From the NCBI RefSeq assembly GCF_000278215.1, contig NZ_JH725067.1:40923-104922 (forward strand): DNA of 64,000 bases, in the 5' to 3' direction. The notes below the pieces were generated by a model, which was not told where the DNA came from, did no database searches, and worked only from the letters and a program-made list of their open reading frames with translations. Both the position numbers and the translations under genes were made by a program. Positions 27,398-39,560 of this stretch are shown here, piece by piece. This DNA comes from Bartonella rattimassiliensis 15908 (GTDB taxonomy: Bacteria > Pseudomonadota > Alphaproteobacteria > Rhizobiales > Rhizobiaceae). The first letter of the stretch is position 1; each line of letters starts with the position of its first letter.

Positions 27398-29854
27398 TTA
27401 AAAACGGTAACGTATGCCACCAGAAACATTTATTCCGGATATACCTGCTTTTTGAAGTTTCTGTTGATAATTAACATCAGCATGAAAGACAATATTGTGT
27501 GATAATTGTGCATTCACACCAAGGCCACTTTCAAGGGCAGCTTCCATAGAATCAAAGTGGAATGTATCCCCAATCTGTATGGTGGTATTGTTAGAAAAAG
27601 CTTTAATAATATTCAATTTACCATAGAAAGAGAAAATATTATTTCCTTCAGTAGGAATCGTTGTTTGTGTTAAGCGCCCACCAATACGCACCAACCATTG
27701 ATGAGGATTGCCCATATTCACATTAAAACCATCAACATCTGAGAGTATGCCAAGCATAAGACATTGATAAATAATTTGGGCTTGTGATTCAAAGGTCAAT
27801 CCTTTCGTATTGGTTTTGAATTTTCGTCCAATGGTCGCTGATGTATTGAATGTATCAGCGTTCGTTAATTCTGCCGTCTTTCCTATAAGAGCTGTGCTGA
27901 TATTTCCCTTGAGGGTTCCATAAGAGAAGAGTGCATTGACGTAGAGACCATTATTATGATGGAAGTCACCATATGCCGCAAGAGACCATTTATCAAGTGT
28001 ACTCTTATCAGCACCTTCCATATCTTTTGGCGTGAAGGATAATTTTCCATATGTACCCAAAAGCCCCCAATTCATGGCAATGTTTTGTTCTTCTAGTTCT
28101 GCTAATATAACGCCTGCTTGTAAGGCAGCATAGTGAACATCAGCGCCATAGCCATATTGCAATGGAGTGCGATTAGAGGATAGTGTCATCTTATTACCAT
28201 AAGAAGATAAAAAGAGTCCTTTATTTTTATGATTTTCTGTTTTCAAGGCCGTTGTGCGCATATCATCTAATAATGTATTTTGATTGCTTACATCAGAAAA
28301 TCCTGTGGAAAACACAGCATTAGGCATCACCAAATAGCTTGCAACTTGAGGAACAAGGGCTCTGATCTTTCCTTCATTATCAAGTGTAGCATTTTGCAAG
28401 CGGAAATCCCAGAAATTTTCACTTTGCGCATTTTTTTCATTTTTTGTAACTCCTTCAAGAGTAGTTCCTGTTATAACATAGCTTGCGAAGTCTTTAAGGG
28501 TGTTTTCATCTGATTCTTGAGAGATGCTTCCTAAGATGTTTTGTGTGCTCTCTGCTTTTCCACGGCTTGAGGTTGGTCCATAAGCGTTGAGTGTATATTG
28601 ATAAGGTAAGCCTGCTAGTGTGACATAGCCCTTCGCTAGTTTGAAGGATGTTTCACTTGCTTCTCCAGATACTTGAATGAGTGAAAGTCCCCGTACGTTT
28701 AAGGGAAGAGAATCTTCAGCCTCTAATTTTCCATTGTTTGAAAGATTATTAACATAAATTGTCGTGGTACCTGAAACATTTCCATGAACAAGAAGACGAT
28801 CTGTTTTTTGTTGTTCTGTTTCTAAACCATCACTCCATTCGGTATTGAAATAAATCTTTGCATCACCTGTTGCATAATAGGCAGTTTCTACAGTAGGGAC
28901 CATATTGTCTCGCGATTTATAAACTTCAGCGGTTCGTCCTACACTCAAGATTTGATACTGCCCTTTCCCCAAAGCAGATCTTCCATTAGTAGATGGGGCG
29001 TTGAATATAATAGAGCTATTATTAAGATTCAGTACTGAAACAGTAGAAAGTGCTCGTTGTTTAAGGTCACTGAGGTCGAAATTAAAGGTATTAAAATCAG
29101 TATCTACGTCTTCTTGACTGACTTTTAAGTACCATTTGCTGTTATCGTTCAGAGTAAGAGATGTTGTATTTACTTTTAGGGTTCTTGCTCTTCCTTCTAG
29201 AATCGAATTGTTAGCAATTAATGTAAGAGATACAGGAAGCATATCGTCATCATAAAATCTACGTTTAGTTTTATTTCTCAATAAAACATCAGCTCGAATT
29301 TCAGAATCTTTAAGGAAAATTTCAGCAACAGATTCTGAGCCATAAGGGCCCCGAATACCAACACCATCTTTCACAAGAAGTTTGCTCTTGGTAAGACTAA
29401 TCTTATTGATAACACTTTCGCCCTCTTTTTTCTCACGCTTTGGGGTTTCATAAAGAACGATACCACCCGCTCCAGCTGTTTGAACGGTTATAATTGAATC
29501 TTCAATATTAATTATACCATTCTTAGTTTCTAAACCTTTGTATATTGAATTCGCATCAATTCCTTTAGCGTGAATTTGCCCACCTTTTGATACGGAAAAA
29601 GCGGTTGATTCTGTGTGTATTGTTGAATTCGTAATTGTGGCAATCGCTTTTTCAGTCGCCGATACTCCAATTTGCTTGTTGCGGATAAAAACATTATTAA
29701 GAGTCTTTTGTTCTTTTTCTTTATCCAGCTTAAACTCATTAATAATTTCAGGAGGTTGTGTATTTGCATAAGTTGAACCGAAATGAGAAAAAATCAAAGT
29801 TCCAGCAATTGTACATAACAAAAAATTTTTCTTATAAATATATTTCTTACACAT
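27398..29854 (-). CDS. Autotransporter 4, Iba-like
   Basis: An 818-residue paralogue of gene 3: same signal sequence (MCKKYIYKKNFLLCTIAGTL), passenger (about 35-520) with INIEDSIITVQTAGAGGIVL and VSGEASETSFKLAKGYVTLA, and barrel (about 530-818) ending VSGGIRYRF. Passenger identity to gene 3 falls along the length while the barrel and 5' region stay close, as expected under diversifying selection or gene conversion of ends. Outer-membrane/surface protein. Confidence 0.9.
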   Translation of the reverse strand: MCKKYIYKKNFLLCTIAGTLIFSHFGSTYANTQPPEIINEFKLDKEKEQKTLNNVFIRNKQIGVSATEKAIATITNSTIHTESTAFSVSKGGQIHAKGIDANSIYKGLETKNGIINIEDSIITVQTAGAGGIVLYETPKREKKEGESVINKISLTKSKLLVKDGVGIRGPYGSESVAEIFLKDSEIRADVLLRNKTKRRFYDDDMLPVSLTLIANNSILEGRARTLKVNTTSLTLNDNSKWYLKVSQEDVDTDFNTFNFDLSDLKQRALSTVSVLNLNNSSIIFNAPSTNGRSALGKGQYQILSVGRTAEVYKSRDNMVPTVETAYYATGDAKIYFNTEWSDGLETEQQKTDRLLVHGNVSGTTTIYVNNLSNNGKLEAEDSLPLNVRGLSLIQVSGEASETSFKLAKGYVTLAGLPYQYTLNAYGPTSSRGKAESTQNILGSISQESDENTLKDFASYVITGTTLEGVTKNEKNAQSENFWDFRLQNATLDNEGKIRALVPQVASYLVMPNAVFSTGFSDVSNQNTLLDDMRTTALKTENHKNKGLFLSSYGNKMTLSSNRTPLQYGYGADVHYAALQAGVILAELEEQNIAMNWGLLGTYGKLSFTPKDMEGADKSTLDKWSLAAYGDFHHNNGLYVNALFSYGTLKGNISTALIGKTAELTNADTFNTSATIGRKFKTNTKGLTFESQAQIIYQCLMLGILSDVDGFNVNMGNPHQWLVRIGGRLTQTTIPTEGNNIFSFYGKLNIIKAFSNNTTIQIGDTFHFDSMEAALESGLGVNAQLSHNIVFHADVNYQQKLQKAGISGINVSGGIRYRF

Positions 29855-29934
29855 AGATATGCCTTTAGTATTTGGTATGCTTTGATGCTTACTTCATTCC
29901 CCTGATGGCGCAAGTACCCAATCAGCTTTTATAT

Positions 29935-29996
29935 CATTATGTTTTTATTGTAAATAACAAAACAAATTATATTGTGGTGTTCTCTATAATTTGAAG
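29935..29996 (-). promoter_or_regulatory. Conserved upstream element of autotransporter 4
   Basis: Counterpart of 26935-26996: CATTATGTTTTTATTGTAAA then TAACAAAACAAATTATATTG and GTGTTCTCTATA. Same distance to the start codon as in gene 3. Confidence 0.5.
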
Positions 29997-30279
29997 GTTT
30001 GTTTCAGAAAAGCTTTTTCATGATTATGAAAAACAGTGAAAAATGGATTGCATAAAACCTAGCCTAATAAGCTTATACTTAAAACACGATGAAGGACGAT
30101 CTTTAAAAATTGTTTTTTAAGGATAATTCTTATAAAAACTCTATAGCGTTGAGATGGAAGATGGGGAGGAGAGATATTGTTTTATGCATGCAACAAAATT
30201 TCAGCTGATTTTCTCTGATCTAAAAGAAAAAAATTTGATACGGAAGAAGAATTAAGAAGGATGATATTCACGAGCTTTC

Positions 30280-30560
30280 TTTCAAGAAACATGTCTTAAA
30301 GACACAAAGCCCATTTCAAGGTGGCCCCTTATGAAGGCTATAATGGTAAAGCCATTGAGCTCCTATTTTTACGTTTAATATAAAGAATAAGCTGGCATAA
30401 TCAGACACTTTGTTAGTATCCAATGTTGCAAGAGCTCTTGGCCCTTGAGCCAATTCATGAGAGGTATTTTTACTCTTTTCTTCTGGTGTTTTTATTCCAT
30501 ACCAGTTCGCTTGTGATGTGCAAGAAAGTGATTTTTATTGATTTAACATGAACCAGAGGT
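30280..30560 (-). pseudogene. Decayed integrase 5' fragment, copy H
   Basis: Minus-strand copy with the family leader (CATACCAGTTCGCTTGTGAT near 30498-30517), the SD-start region AAAAGAGTAAAAATACCTCT, and KAKxxQGSCNIG-like and YEGGPLEMG-like blocks. It stands between autotransporter 4 and the ruined fifth autotransporter. Confidence 0.55.
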
Positions 30561-30639
30561 GAAATGAGGGAACCTTGCGATATTCGGGTCTCTCATTCAA
30601 CATGTAAAACGGTTAATAATTGTTATAAATAAATATCTT

Positions 30640-32450
30640 GTTCTTCTAAGGTTGTTAATGCAATATCAGCTTGGAGAGAAGCATCGTAAATATCGGAACC
30701 ATAACCGTATTTTAGAGGATCATGTTTGAAGGATAAGATTGCTGTATTTCATAGATGTATAAGAAGAGTATATCCCTTCTTCTTTTTCCTATGGTTGATA
30801 TTCTCATATATCAGCTAAAAATTCGTCTTTCTGAGCTATATCGGTTAATTTTGCGTGAAAGAGAGCATTTGGTATCACTATTATAGCTTGCTGTTTTGGG
30901 AATAAGTTTTTCTACAGTTAAACCAGGGATAAGAAAGTCTTTGTGCAAACGGAAATCCTAAAAGTTTTCCTCTTTTATAACAAATACAGAGAGGTTTTGG
31001 TCGCTATTGCTTGTATCATTGATTGATTTTTGTCCATAACATGTTAAGGTATATTTATAAGATAAACTGCGCACTATAGTAATCACTCACGAATTTAAAG
31101 AAATCTTCTTGTGCTTTTCCAGAGATTTAAATAAGCGAAAGTTCACCAGTGGTTGAGGGAGCGGAAGCATTTTCTATAAAACTTTTTTTCCTAAAACGCT
31201 GTCAATACAAACTGTTGTGTTGTTTGAGATATTCCTATGAATTAAAAGTCTATCAATTTTTGAGTGGTATTTGCTTGCTATCACTCCATGCAATGTTAAA
31301 GTAAGTTTCTGCATTTCCAGAGGTTCTTGTAAACTTTTCAGGGGAGGCTAGTAGACTGATGTGTCGCTTGTAAATCAACCTCCAAACCCAAAGCAGCCGC
31401 ATGTTTAAGACAAAGGTTAAGACGTATCAAGGTAGTCTGAGCAGTCCCAGCTTTTGTATGCCAAATAGGAGCAAGCGTATTGCGTATCTATGTTTGGGTA
31501 ATTTTTGAAACGAACAAACGGCCTAATTTGGGGAGAATATAACGCCGTGAAGGTGCAAACCAGTTTCCATATTTCCCATCACCTTTTAATTCAGCTTTAC
31601 GGCTTTCAAAAGCATCCACGGCAATGTCTTTTAAATAATGGAGATTGCTTCACGTTTTTGTTTATCGTGTTTTTTAATGGGGATACGATCCTCATGCAAA
31701 ACAGAACGCCATTGATTGGTACATTCACAGGCTTTTTTAAAGAAACGTTTCTTAAGGCACCCAAGCCTATTTTATGATGGTACCCATGAATGGTATAACA
31801 GTAAATCTATTGAGTACTTCCATCTTTATGCTTATGGAGAAGCAAGCCGGCATCATTATTATATTTGTCTGCGTGTGCTAATGATCATTTTCAGTTGCGT
31901 TACTAAATGCAACTGTAGTTATTGTCGAGATTAAATACAGGAATATCAGGACGTGATCTTTGAGCAATATCAAGGAAGTTTTCCATTGTTATCCTTTTTG
32001 TTTGTACTGTTTTGTATGGTTTTGTGTGTATTGCTTTGCAAAACAAAGTGTACATTTTCGTCTTGGTAATATTTATTCTGTTCTCTAAAGTAGAATGAGC
32101 GGTGTTTAAGATCAAGGTGTGGCATTTAGTTTAATATTTTTGTTTTTCCAAGACTCTTTTTTTTTAAACATACTATTTCTTAATAAAACATCAGTGTGGA
32201 TTGTTGAATTTGTGAGATTGATTGTAGCGTTAAAATGTCTACAATATTTATAATGGGAAAAGCAGTAACGAAAATTCCAGTACTATTTTCGATGTATTGG
32301 TCAAATTGATTGCGTTTTTTTGATGCTTTTGGAAGGTATCAAGGGAGTCTGGTTAGGATTACAGATAACGAAAACGGCAAGGCTGCGATTTCTACTGTTG
32401 CAGAAACATCTGTTAAACCAAGATGCCCATTACGCTTTATTCGTGATGTA
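30640..32450 (-). pseudogene. Fifth autotransporter, ruined and interrupted
   Basis: Minus-strand remnants in the same order as in the intact paralogues: barrel text near 30650-30800 (Q-A-D-I-A-L-T-T-L-E-E-Q and YGYGSDI), stalk and NQLFVKEE-like text near 30950-31010, SGKAQEDFFK near 31080-31130, the TEWS/YFNT block near 31270-31340, then foreign integrase DNA (about 31340-31890), then LNTAHSTLENRINITKTK (32060-32110, compare LIANHSSLEGRVRTSKGN of gene 1) and a LTNSTIHTDVLLRN-like block (32170-32220). Stops and frameshifts are everywhere. Confidence 0.7.
31340..31890 (-). pseudogene. Integrase fragment inserted in the ruined autotransporter, copy I
   Basis: The longest integrase relic. On the minus strand: WRSVLHEDRIPIKKHDKQKR, then KDIAVDAFESRKAELKGDGK, YGNWFAPSRRYILPKLGRLF, a stop, and IRNTLAPIWHTKAGTAQTTL followed by RLNLCLKHAAALGLEVDLQA. 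These are the arm-binding and core-binding domains of a P4-type tyrosine recombinase. The catalytic domain (R..HxxR..Y) is absent. One stop and a frameshift disrupt what is left. Its ends adjoin autotransporter text on both sides. Confidence 0.75.
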
Positions 32451-34290
<1,840 letters not shown>

Positions 34291-34346
34291 AATCGATACA
34301 GAGATATTTTGTAAAGGGCTTTTATAATTTTTATAGATAAATATCA

Positions 34347-34376
34347 AAAAAGGGGTAGCTAAAGTTACCCCTTTTT
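34347..34376. terminator. Bidirectional terminator between ilvC and decayed cycA
   Basis: AAAAAGGGGTA (34347-34357) and TACCCCTTTTT (34366-34376) form a perfect 11-base stem with an 8-base loop and T runs on both strands. It closely resembles the hairpin that follows the intact cycA, so it probably came with the duplication. Confidence 0.8.
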
Positions 34377-34409
34377 ATATGTTTTTTGCATATAGGCTTT
34401 AGTTTTTTT

Positions 34410-35798
34410 AAGTTTAGCATAATTCTTTCTTTCGAAAAGTAAAGTATACAATTGCTAAAAATATAAACTACGCTGGCGTGTATTTTAAAGCTATGGCAGT
34501 ATCAGATTCTAAGGACAACAAATAAGTCATACATACAAAGAAAATGAGAAGCACTCAATAAAAATACCTCCTGGCTTTTTATTAAGGAGAGACACTATGT
34601 TGGAGAAGGCGATTGCGATGATAGGTGATATAGCTGATCAAAATGATAGACCATACAAATATAAACAAAGTTGCGGCAATGGTCGTAATAATGGTAAAAG
34701 CGGCTATGAGGGGTGGAGATAACGATACAGCTGCATAACTTAATAAGATGTATAAATATGAAAAGAATAATGCATTGGCTGGAATGTGGTTATTAAAAAG
34801 TTTTTCTAAAAATTTAGGAGTGCCTTTTTGCATTGCTAGCTCATACATCATACGGCTGGTAGAAAAAATTCCACTATTTGCTGAAGATGTGGCAACTGTA
34901 AGAACAACAAAGTTCATCAAACTAGCAGCAATTGGAATACCGATAAGCGCGTACATTGTTACAAATGGGCTTTTTTCTGGACTGATTTGGTCCTAAGGTG
35001 TCACAGATATAATTACAAGAAGAGAGAAGATATAAAAGAATACAATGCAAACTGGTATTGAATTGATAGTTTGTGGTAAGGTAATTTAGGTTCCTTTACT
35101 TCAGCAGCAGTTGTTTCTGTAAGTTCAATTCTAATAAAAGCAAAATAACAATTTGAAAACCAGCAAAAAAGCCTGTAATTTTCCGTGGAAAAATATTTTC
35201 GTCATTCCATAGATTGCTAAGGGGTGCTTCAGTACTATTTGGAGAGATAAAACCGATAAAGAATCACATAAAATCTCACAAAAATTAAGAATAAAATTGT
35301 TACGATTTTGATAAAAACAAATTAAAACTCGAGTTCGCCAAAGAGTTTCGCGACGACAAGGTTAAAAAGTAAGAAGGCCATAATACTCATGATAACAGAA
35401 ATTCATGGAGTGCGTTCAAGCCACCAAAGGTGTGCATAAGTGACAATAGTGGTAATTTTAGCAGTTCCTGTGACAATCCAACACAACCAACTATGCCTAA
35501 CTGATAAAGAATCCGATACAGAGCTCTAGAAGATTGGTCGAGAAGTCAATAAAAGAGCAGTATTGTAAATCAGAAAGCAATAATTCTCTCATAGCACTAC
35601 GCATGATAAAGTATAAAGTACAATTAACAGTCACGTAAAAGAAAAGAATTGAGGAGACTTCTATACTGATTGTTTTTCTTGATCCCATAAAGAAATTTGT
35701 TCCAATCGTTCGTTTAAGGGCTATAGGTTGTATGTGGCGGTTATGGAGTCTACGTTGCAATTTCTTTTTGGGCTTTTTTCTAAATTTTGTTTATTCAT
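34410..35798 (-). pseudogene. Decayed tandem copy of cycA
   Basis: Minus-strand remains of an amino-acid permease matching the intact neighbour from start to end: QRRLHNRHIQPIALKRTIGT (35.7 kb), a broken middle, IPIAASLMNFVVLTVATSSA and NSGIFSTSRMMYELAMQKGT (34.9 kb), and LLSLESDTAIALKY near 34.5 kb. Several frameshifts and stops prevent translation. The probable original start is the ATG at 35798. The gene copy and its terminator were duplicated together. Confidence 0.85.
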
Positions 35799-36268
35799 TT
35801 TTGGGAAATTCCCCTTAATTATTTTTTACAAATAGTAATATAAATAAATTTTAGTGTAAATTTTAATTTTTTATTATTTAATATATTGTTAAAAAATAAT
35901 ATATTATTATCCATACTTATGGAATTTACATTTATATTTATTATAATTTAAATTATAAAATTATAAAATTATAGAAATAAGTATTTATATAAAAAATTAC
36001 TTTTAAAATAATTTAAAGTTTTTATTAACATGAAAAATAACTCTAAAATATAATGAGTGAAATTTGTTCAAAGTAGAAAAAATATCTCCATAGAAATTTT
36101 TTAGTGTGGATCGTTGTTAGCATATATTTTGTTTAAAGTTTTGTTTCTAATTTGAAGAAAAGTTGAATATAAATTTTTTCTAAGGCTTTAGATAAAAGCT
36201 AAATGTTTAACCAATAAACAATATCGATGGAGTTTATAGAAAATTTTTTGCAGAAAGCTTATGTCTTA
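35799..36268. other. Very AT-rich spacer
   Basis: Runs of A and T only (for example 35870-36010). No gene seen. It separates the cycA copies and would carry the promoter of the decayed copy. Confidence 0.4.
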
Positions 36269-36306
36269 TGTCAAAAAAGGGTAACTTTTGGTACCCTTTT
36301 TTGACA
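36269..36306 (-). terminator. Terminator of cycA
   Basis: TGTCAAAAAAGGGTA (36269-36283) pairs perfectly over 15 bases with TACCCTTTTTTGACA (36292-36306); 8-base loop; 20 bases after the cycA stop. Confidence 0.85.
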
Positions 36307-36325
36307 TGTTTTTTATGGATACATT

Positions 36326-37726
36326 TTATTTATTATTTTGAGATGTGCGTTTTCTTACGAACATGAAATACGTAATACCTAAGAAAATAAACCAGAATAA
36401 ACTGTATTTTAAGGCTGTTAGAGTGTCGGATTCTAATGTCAATAAATAGAGCATGAAAGCAAAGAAAATTAAAATAATCCCACACATAATCACACCTCCT
36501 GGCATTTTGTAGATGGATTTAGCGTGCAGATGAGGGTGATTGCGACGATAAACAATATAGCTAATCAAAATTACAGACCATACGAATAAAAATGCAATAG
36601 CTGAAATGCTCGTCACAATTGTAAAAGCACTAATAAGGGTTGGAGAGAGCGAGGCAATTATATAGACTATTAAAATACATAAGCAGGAAAAAAACAGAGC
36701 ATTGGCTGGAACATGATATTTAGAAAGTTTTCCTAATATTGGAGGAGCACCTTTTTGTGTTGCAAGCCCGTATATCATACGGCTGGTAGAAAAAATACCG
36801 CTATTTGCTGAAGAGGCTGCTGAGGTGAGAACGACAAAATTTACCAAGCCAGCAGCTATCGGAATGCCTGCGAGTAAAAACATCGAGACAAAGGGGCTTT
36901 TATCTGGAATAATTTGATTCCAGGGTGTGACAGACATAATTACAGTGAGAGAAAAGACGTAAAAGAGGACAATACGGATTGGTATTGCATTAATTGCTTT
37001 GGGGAGAACTTTTTTAGGTTCTTTTACTTCAGCGGCGGTTGTTCCAGCAATTTCTATACCAACAAAAGAAAAAATGGCAATTTGAAAGCCAGCAAAAAAA
37101 CCTGTAATTCCGCGTGGAAAAATATTTCCATCGTTCCATACGTGGTTGAGAGAAGCAACTGTACCATTTGGAGAGGTAAAGCCTGTAGCGATCATATAAA
37201 ATCCAACAACGATTAAGGCTAAAATGGCTAAAACTTTGATAAGACCAAACCAGAATTCAAGTTCACCGAATAGTTTCACGGCAAAGAGATTAAAGCTTAA
37301 AAAGACACTAATACAAGCGAAAACGGTAAACCACGGATTGAGTGTTGGCCACCAAAAGTTCATATAAGTAATGACGGCAATAATATCAGCAGCTCCAGTT
37401 ACAATCCAGCTTAACCAATAGCTCCAGCCAACAAAAAAAGCGATTCCTGGTCCTAGCATATCGGTTGAAAAATCTATAAGAGAGCGGTATTGCGAATTAG
37501 AAAGCAATAATTCTCCCATAGCGCGCATCACAAAGTATAGAGCAAAACCGATAATAGCATAAACGAGTATAATGGAAGGACCTGCTACACTAATTGTTTT
37601 TCCTGATCCCATGAAGAGACCTGTTCCAATAGCTCCACCAATGGCTATAAGTTGTACATGGCGGTTGTGCAATCCACGCTGCAACTTATCCTGAGAGTTA
37701 TCTTTTAAGTTTTGTTTGTAGCTCAT
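36326..37726 (-). CDS. cycA: Amino-acid permease, CycA type (D-serine/D-alanine/glycine symporter)
   Basis: A 466-residue APC-family secondary transporter with about 12 membrane helices. The N-terminal signature LHNRHVQLIAIGGAIGTGLF is the unwound substrate-binding region of TM1 in amino-acid permeases of this group. The protein continues with FVGWSYWLSWIVTGAADIIA, FSFVGIEIAGTTAAEVKEP and NSGIFSTSRMIYGLATQKGA. Best match by eye is the CycA subgroup; a related GABA/proline permease is possible. Inner membrane. It has its own perfect terminator. Confidence 0.88.
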   Translation of the reverse strand: MSYKQNLKDNSQDKLQRGLHNRHVQLIAIGGAIGTGLFMGSGKTISVAGPSIILVYAIIGFALYFVMRAMGELLLSNSQYRSLIDFSTDMLGPGIAFFVGWSYWLSWIVTGAADIIAVITYMNFWWPTLNPWFTVFACISVFLSFNLFAVKLFGELEFWFGLIKVLAILALIVVGFYMIATGFTSPNGTVASLNHVWNDGNIFPRGITGFFAGFQIAIFSFVGIEIAGTTAAEVKEPKKVLPKAINAIPIRIVLFYVFSLTVIMSVTPWNQIIPDKSPFVSMFLLAGIPIAAGLVNFVVLTSAASSANSGIFSTSRMIYGLATQKGAPPILGKLSKYHVPANALFFSCLCILIVYIIASLSPTLISAFTIVTSISAIAFLFVWSVILISYIVYRRNHPHLHAKSIYKMPGGVIMCGIILIFFAFMLYLLTLESDTLTALKYSLFWFIFLGITYFMFVRKRTSQNNK

Positions 37727-38321
37727 TTTTTTGGGGTTCCCTTTAATTATTCTGAGGTTAAATTATACTAAAAAAGACATTATTTTGTATCGAACCATGA
37801 TATAAATGAGGTGTAAAGGAAAAAAACATTTTTTATGATTTCGTGTGGATAAAGAACAGAATATAGTTTTGGAAAAAGAAAATGTTTTTTTCGTAAATAA
37901 TGTACCAGATATTTGAATAGGGAGTTTATTTGTTATTTTGATAACAAATAAATGGCTATTCTATATATAAGGGGGAAAATTATTTCAGAATGTTATTTGT
38001 TTTGCCATAATAAGGAAAGTTTGAATTCTTGATCAGATAGTACTGGAGAGTTGTCATTTTGGTTTAGGAATCAAAAGCCCTCAATGGTAGAAAATTTAAA
38101 TGATTTCTAAAATCATTTTATTTGTTTTTATGATGCTAACATAAGTAAAAGGAGTTCTTTTTTTACAAAAGAAAAGAGGAATATTCTAGATTCTTTACTT
38201 CTAAAGTGGAGAATAAGAATTTCATTTGTATATTCATAACACTTGATTAAACGTTGTGATAAATTTATATTGTTTACATAAAGGTCCTTGAGACTATGAT
38301 AAAAAAGGCAGCGTCATTCAG
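37727..38321. other. Spacer upstream of cycA
   Basis: About 600 bases without a gene; the cycA promoter should lie next to 37727. Nothing else recognised. Confidence 0.35.
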
Positions 38322-38955
38322 TTATCCAAAGAAAATGAAAAAAGAAAATAGCGATAAAACTCTTCCTGTTGCTATATTAATGCATACTTTTATTTTTTTC
38401 TTTTTTAAAGTGGTGCTTGCGAATAATATAAAAATGGTCATTAAAGTAAACCATGCAAAGATGTGGAAGGAATGGATCGTTACAAGTTCAAAGCCTTTTT
38501 TAATGCTACCGCCAGAAGCTAAGAGTTTTGGAAAGGCTGCTATGTAAAATATTGATACTTTGGGATTTAGTATTTGTGTTAAAAAAACGTCCATATAGCT
38601 GGTAAAAAGCTTTGTTTTACTGACAATGCTTTTTTCATTCGTTGATATTTTTTTCTTTTGAATTTAAGCTATGTATTCCAGATTTAATCGATTTAAAACC
38701 CATATATAATAAATAGCAGCTTCCCATGAGTTTTACTAAAAGGAAGAGCGTTTTGTTGTTGAGAATGAGTGCTGACACATCTAATATGGAAAATGCTCCA
38801 TGCGCATATGTTGCTGTACACAACCCTAAAATGTTCGTAAATGCGTTCTTTTTTCCCAATCTCGTTGCATTATCGATGATAAGGGCCATGTTTGGTCCCG
38901 GTGAGATGACTAAAAAAAATGAAACAATGAAAAAGGTCAGTATTTGATGACTCAT
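38322..38955 (-). pseudogene. LysE/RhtB-family amino-acid exporter, frameshifted
   Basis: The N-terminal half (38955-38635, MSHQILTFFIVSFFLVISPG then PNMALIIDNATRLGKK) carries the LysE signature (P-G-P-N). The C-terminal half continues in another frame (38636-38322: KLFTSYMDVFLTQILNPKVS, then IFYIAAFPKLL). A single-base change around 38636, in GAATGAAAAAAGC, joins the two. The start overlaps the stop of the FAH-family gene (ATGA), so it was the last gene of a minus-strand operon. Phase variation by the A run is conceivable but decay is more likely given the neighbours. Confidence 0.8.
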
Positions 38956-39560
38956 TTTACTTTTATCTCTGAAATTAATTGATCTTCAAGATAGAGTTCT
39001 ATTCTGTCAAATTTAGAGAGTTTTCCTACGCCCTGTGGAGTGCCGGTGTATATGATATCACCACGTCTTAGCTGAATGTAGTGACTTAAAAATGAGATTA
39101 TTTTCTCAAAGCTAAAGATCATATTTTTCGTATTGCCAACTTGTCTTGTTTCATTATTCAACTTCATTGTGAAGGTTATGGAGGCATTCATTTTTTCTTT
39201 TTTTATGAAGTCAGAGACGTACGCGGCTCCTTTAAAACCTTTAGACAAAAGCCAAGGAAGCTTTTTTTCTTTTAATTTTGTTTGCAAATCTCTCGCTGTT
39301 AGATCAAGACCTATTGCTACGGCATCATAACATTCCTTAGCTTCACTTTCATTGACCATAAAAGTGTCCTTTGAGATTCTGAGCACAATTTCAGTTTCAA
39401 AATGTATTTCTTTGGAAAAATCAGGAAGATCAATTTGGTTTCCTAACACAAGTGAACTATTTGGTTTGCTAAATATAACAGGTTCATCTTCAACAACATT
39501 GCCAAGTTCATGAGCATGTTCTACATAATTGCGCCCAACGCAGTAAATATTATTAATCAT
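38952..39560 (-). CDS. Fumarylacetoacetate hydrolase-family protein
   Basis: A 202-residue FAH-superfamily protein (hydrolase or decarboxylase of acylpyruvate-like acids). Motifs in order: YCVGRNYVEHAHELG, PVIFSKPNSSL, HFETEIVLRI (metal-binding Glu residues), IGLDLTARDLQ, SKGFKGAAYVS and GDIIYTGTPQGVG. Length and motifs are complete, so it may be active although its operon partners are broken. It overlaps the upstream dehydrogenase by 8 bases and the exporter by 4. Confidence 0.88.
   Translation of the reverse strand: MINNIYCVGRNYVEHAHELGNVVEDEPVIFSKPNSSLVLGNQIDLPDFSKEIHFETEIVLRISKDTFMVNESEAKECYDAVAIGLDLTARDLQTKLKEKKLPWLLSKGFKGAAYVSDFIKKEKMNASITFTMKLNNETRQVGNTKNMIFSFEKIISFLSHYIQLRRGDIIYTGTPQGVGKLSKFDRIELYLEDQLISEIKVK

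Noticed and set aside
38600..38660. Phase-variable LysE by slippage in the A run
   Set aside because: The run is only six bases and the operon around it is decaying; no sign of a maintained switch.
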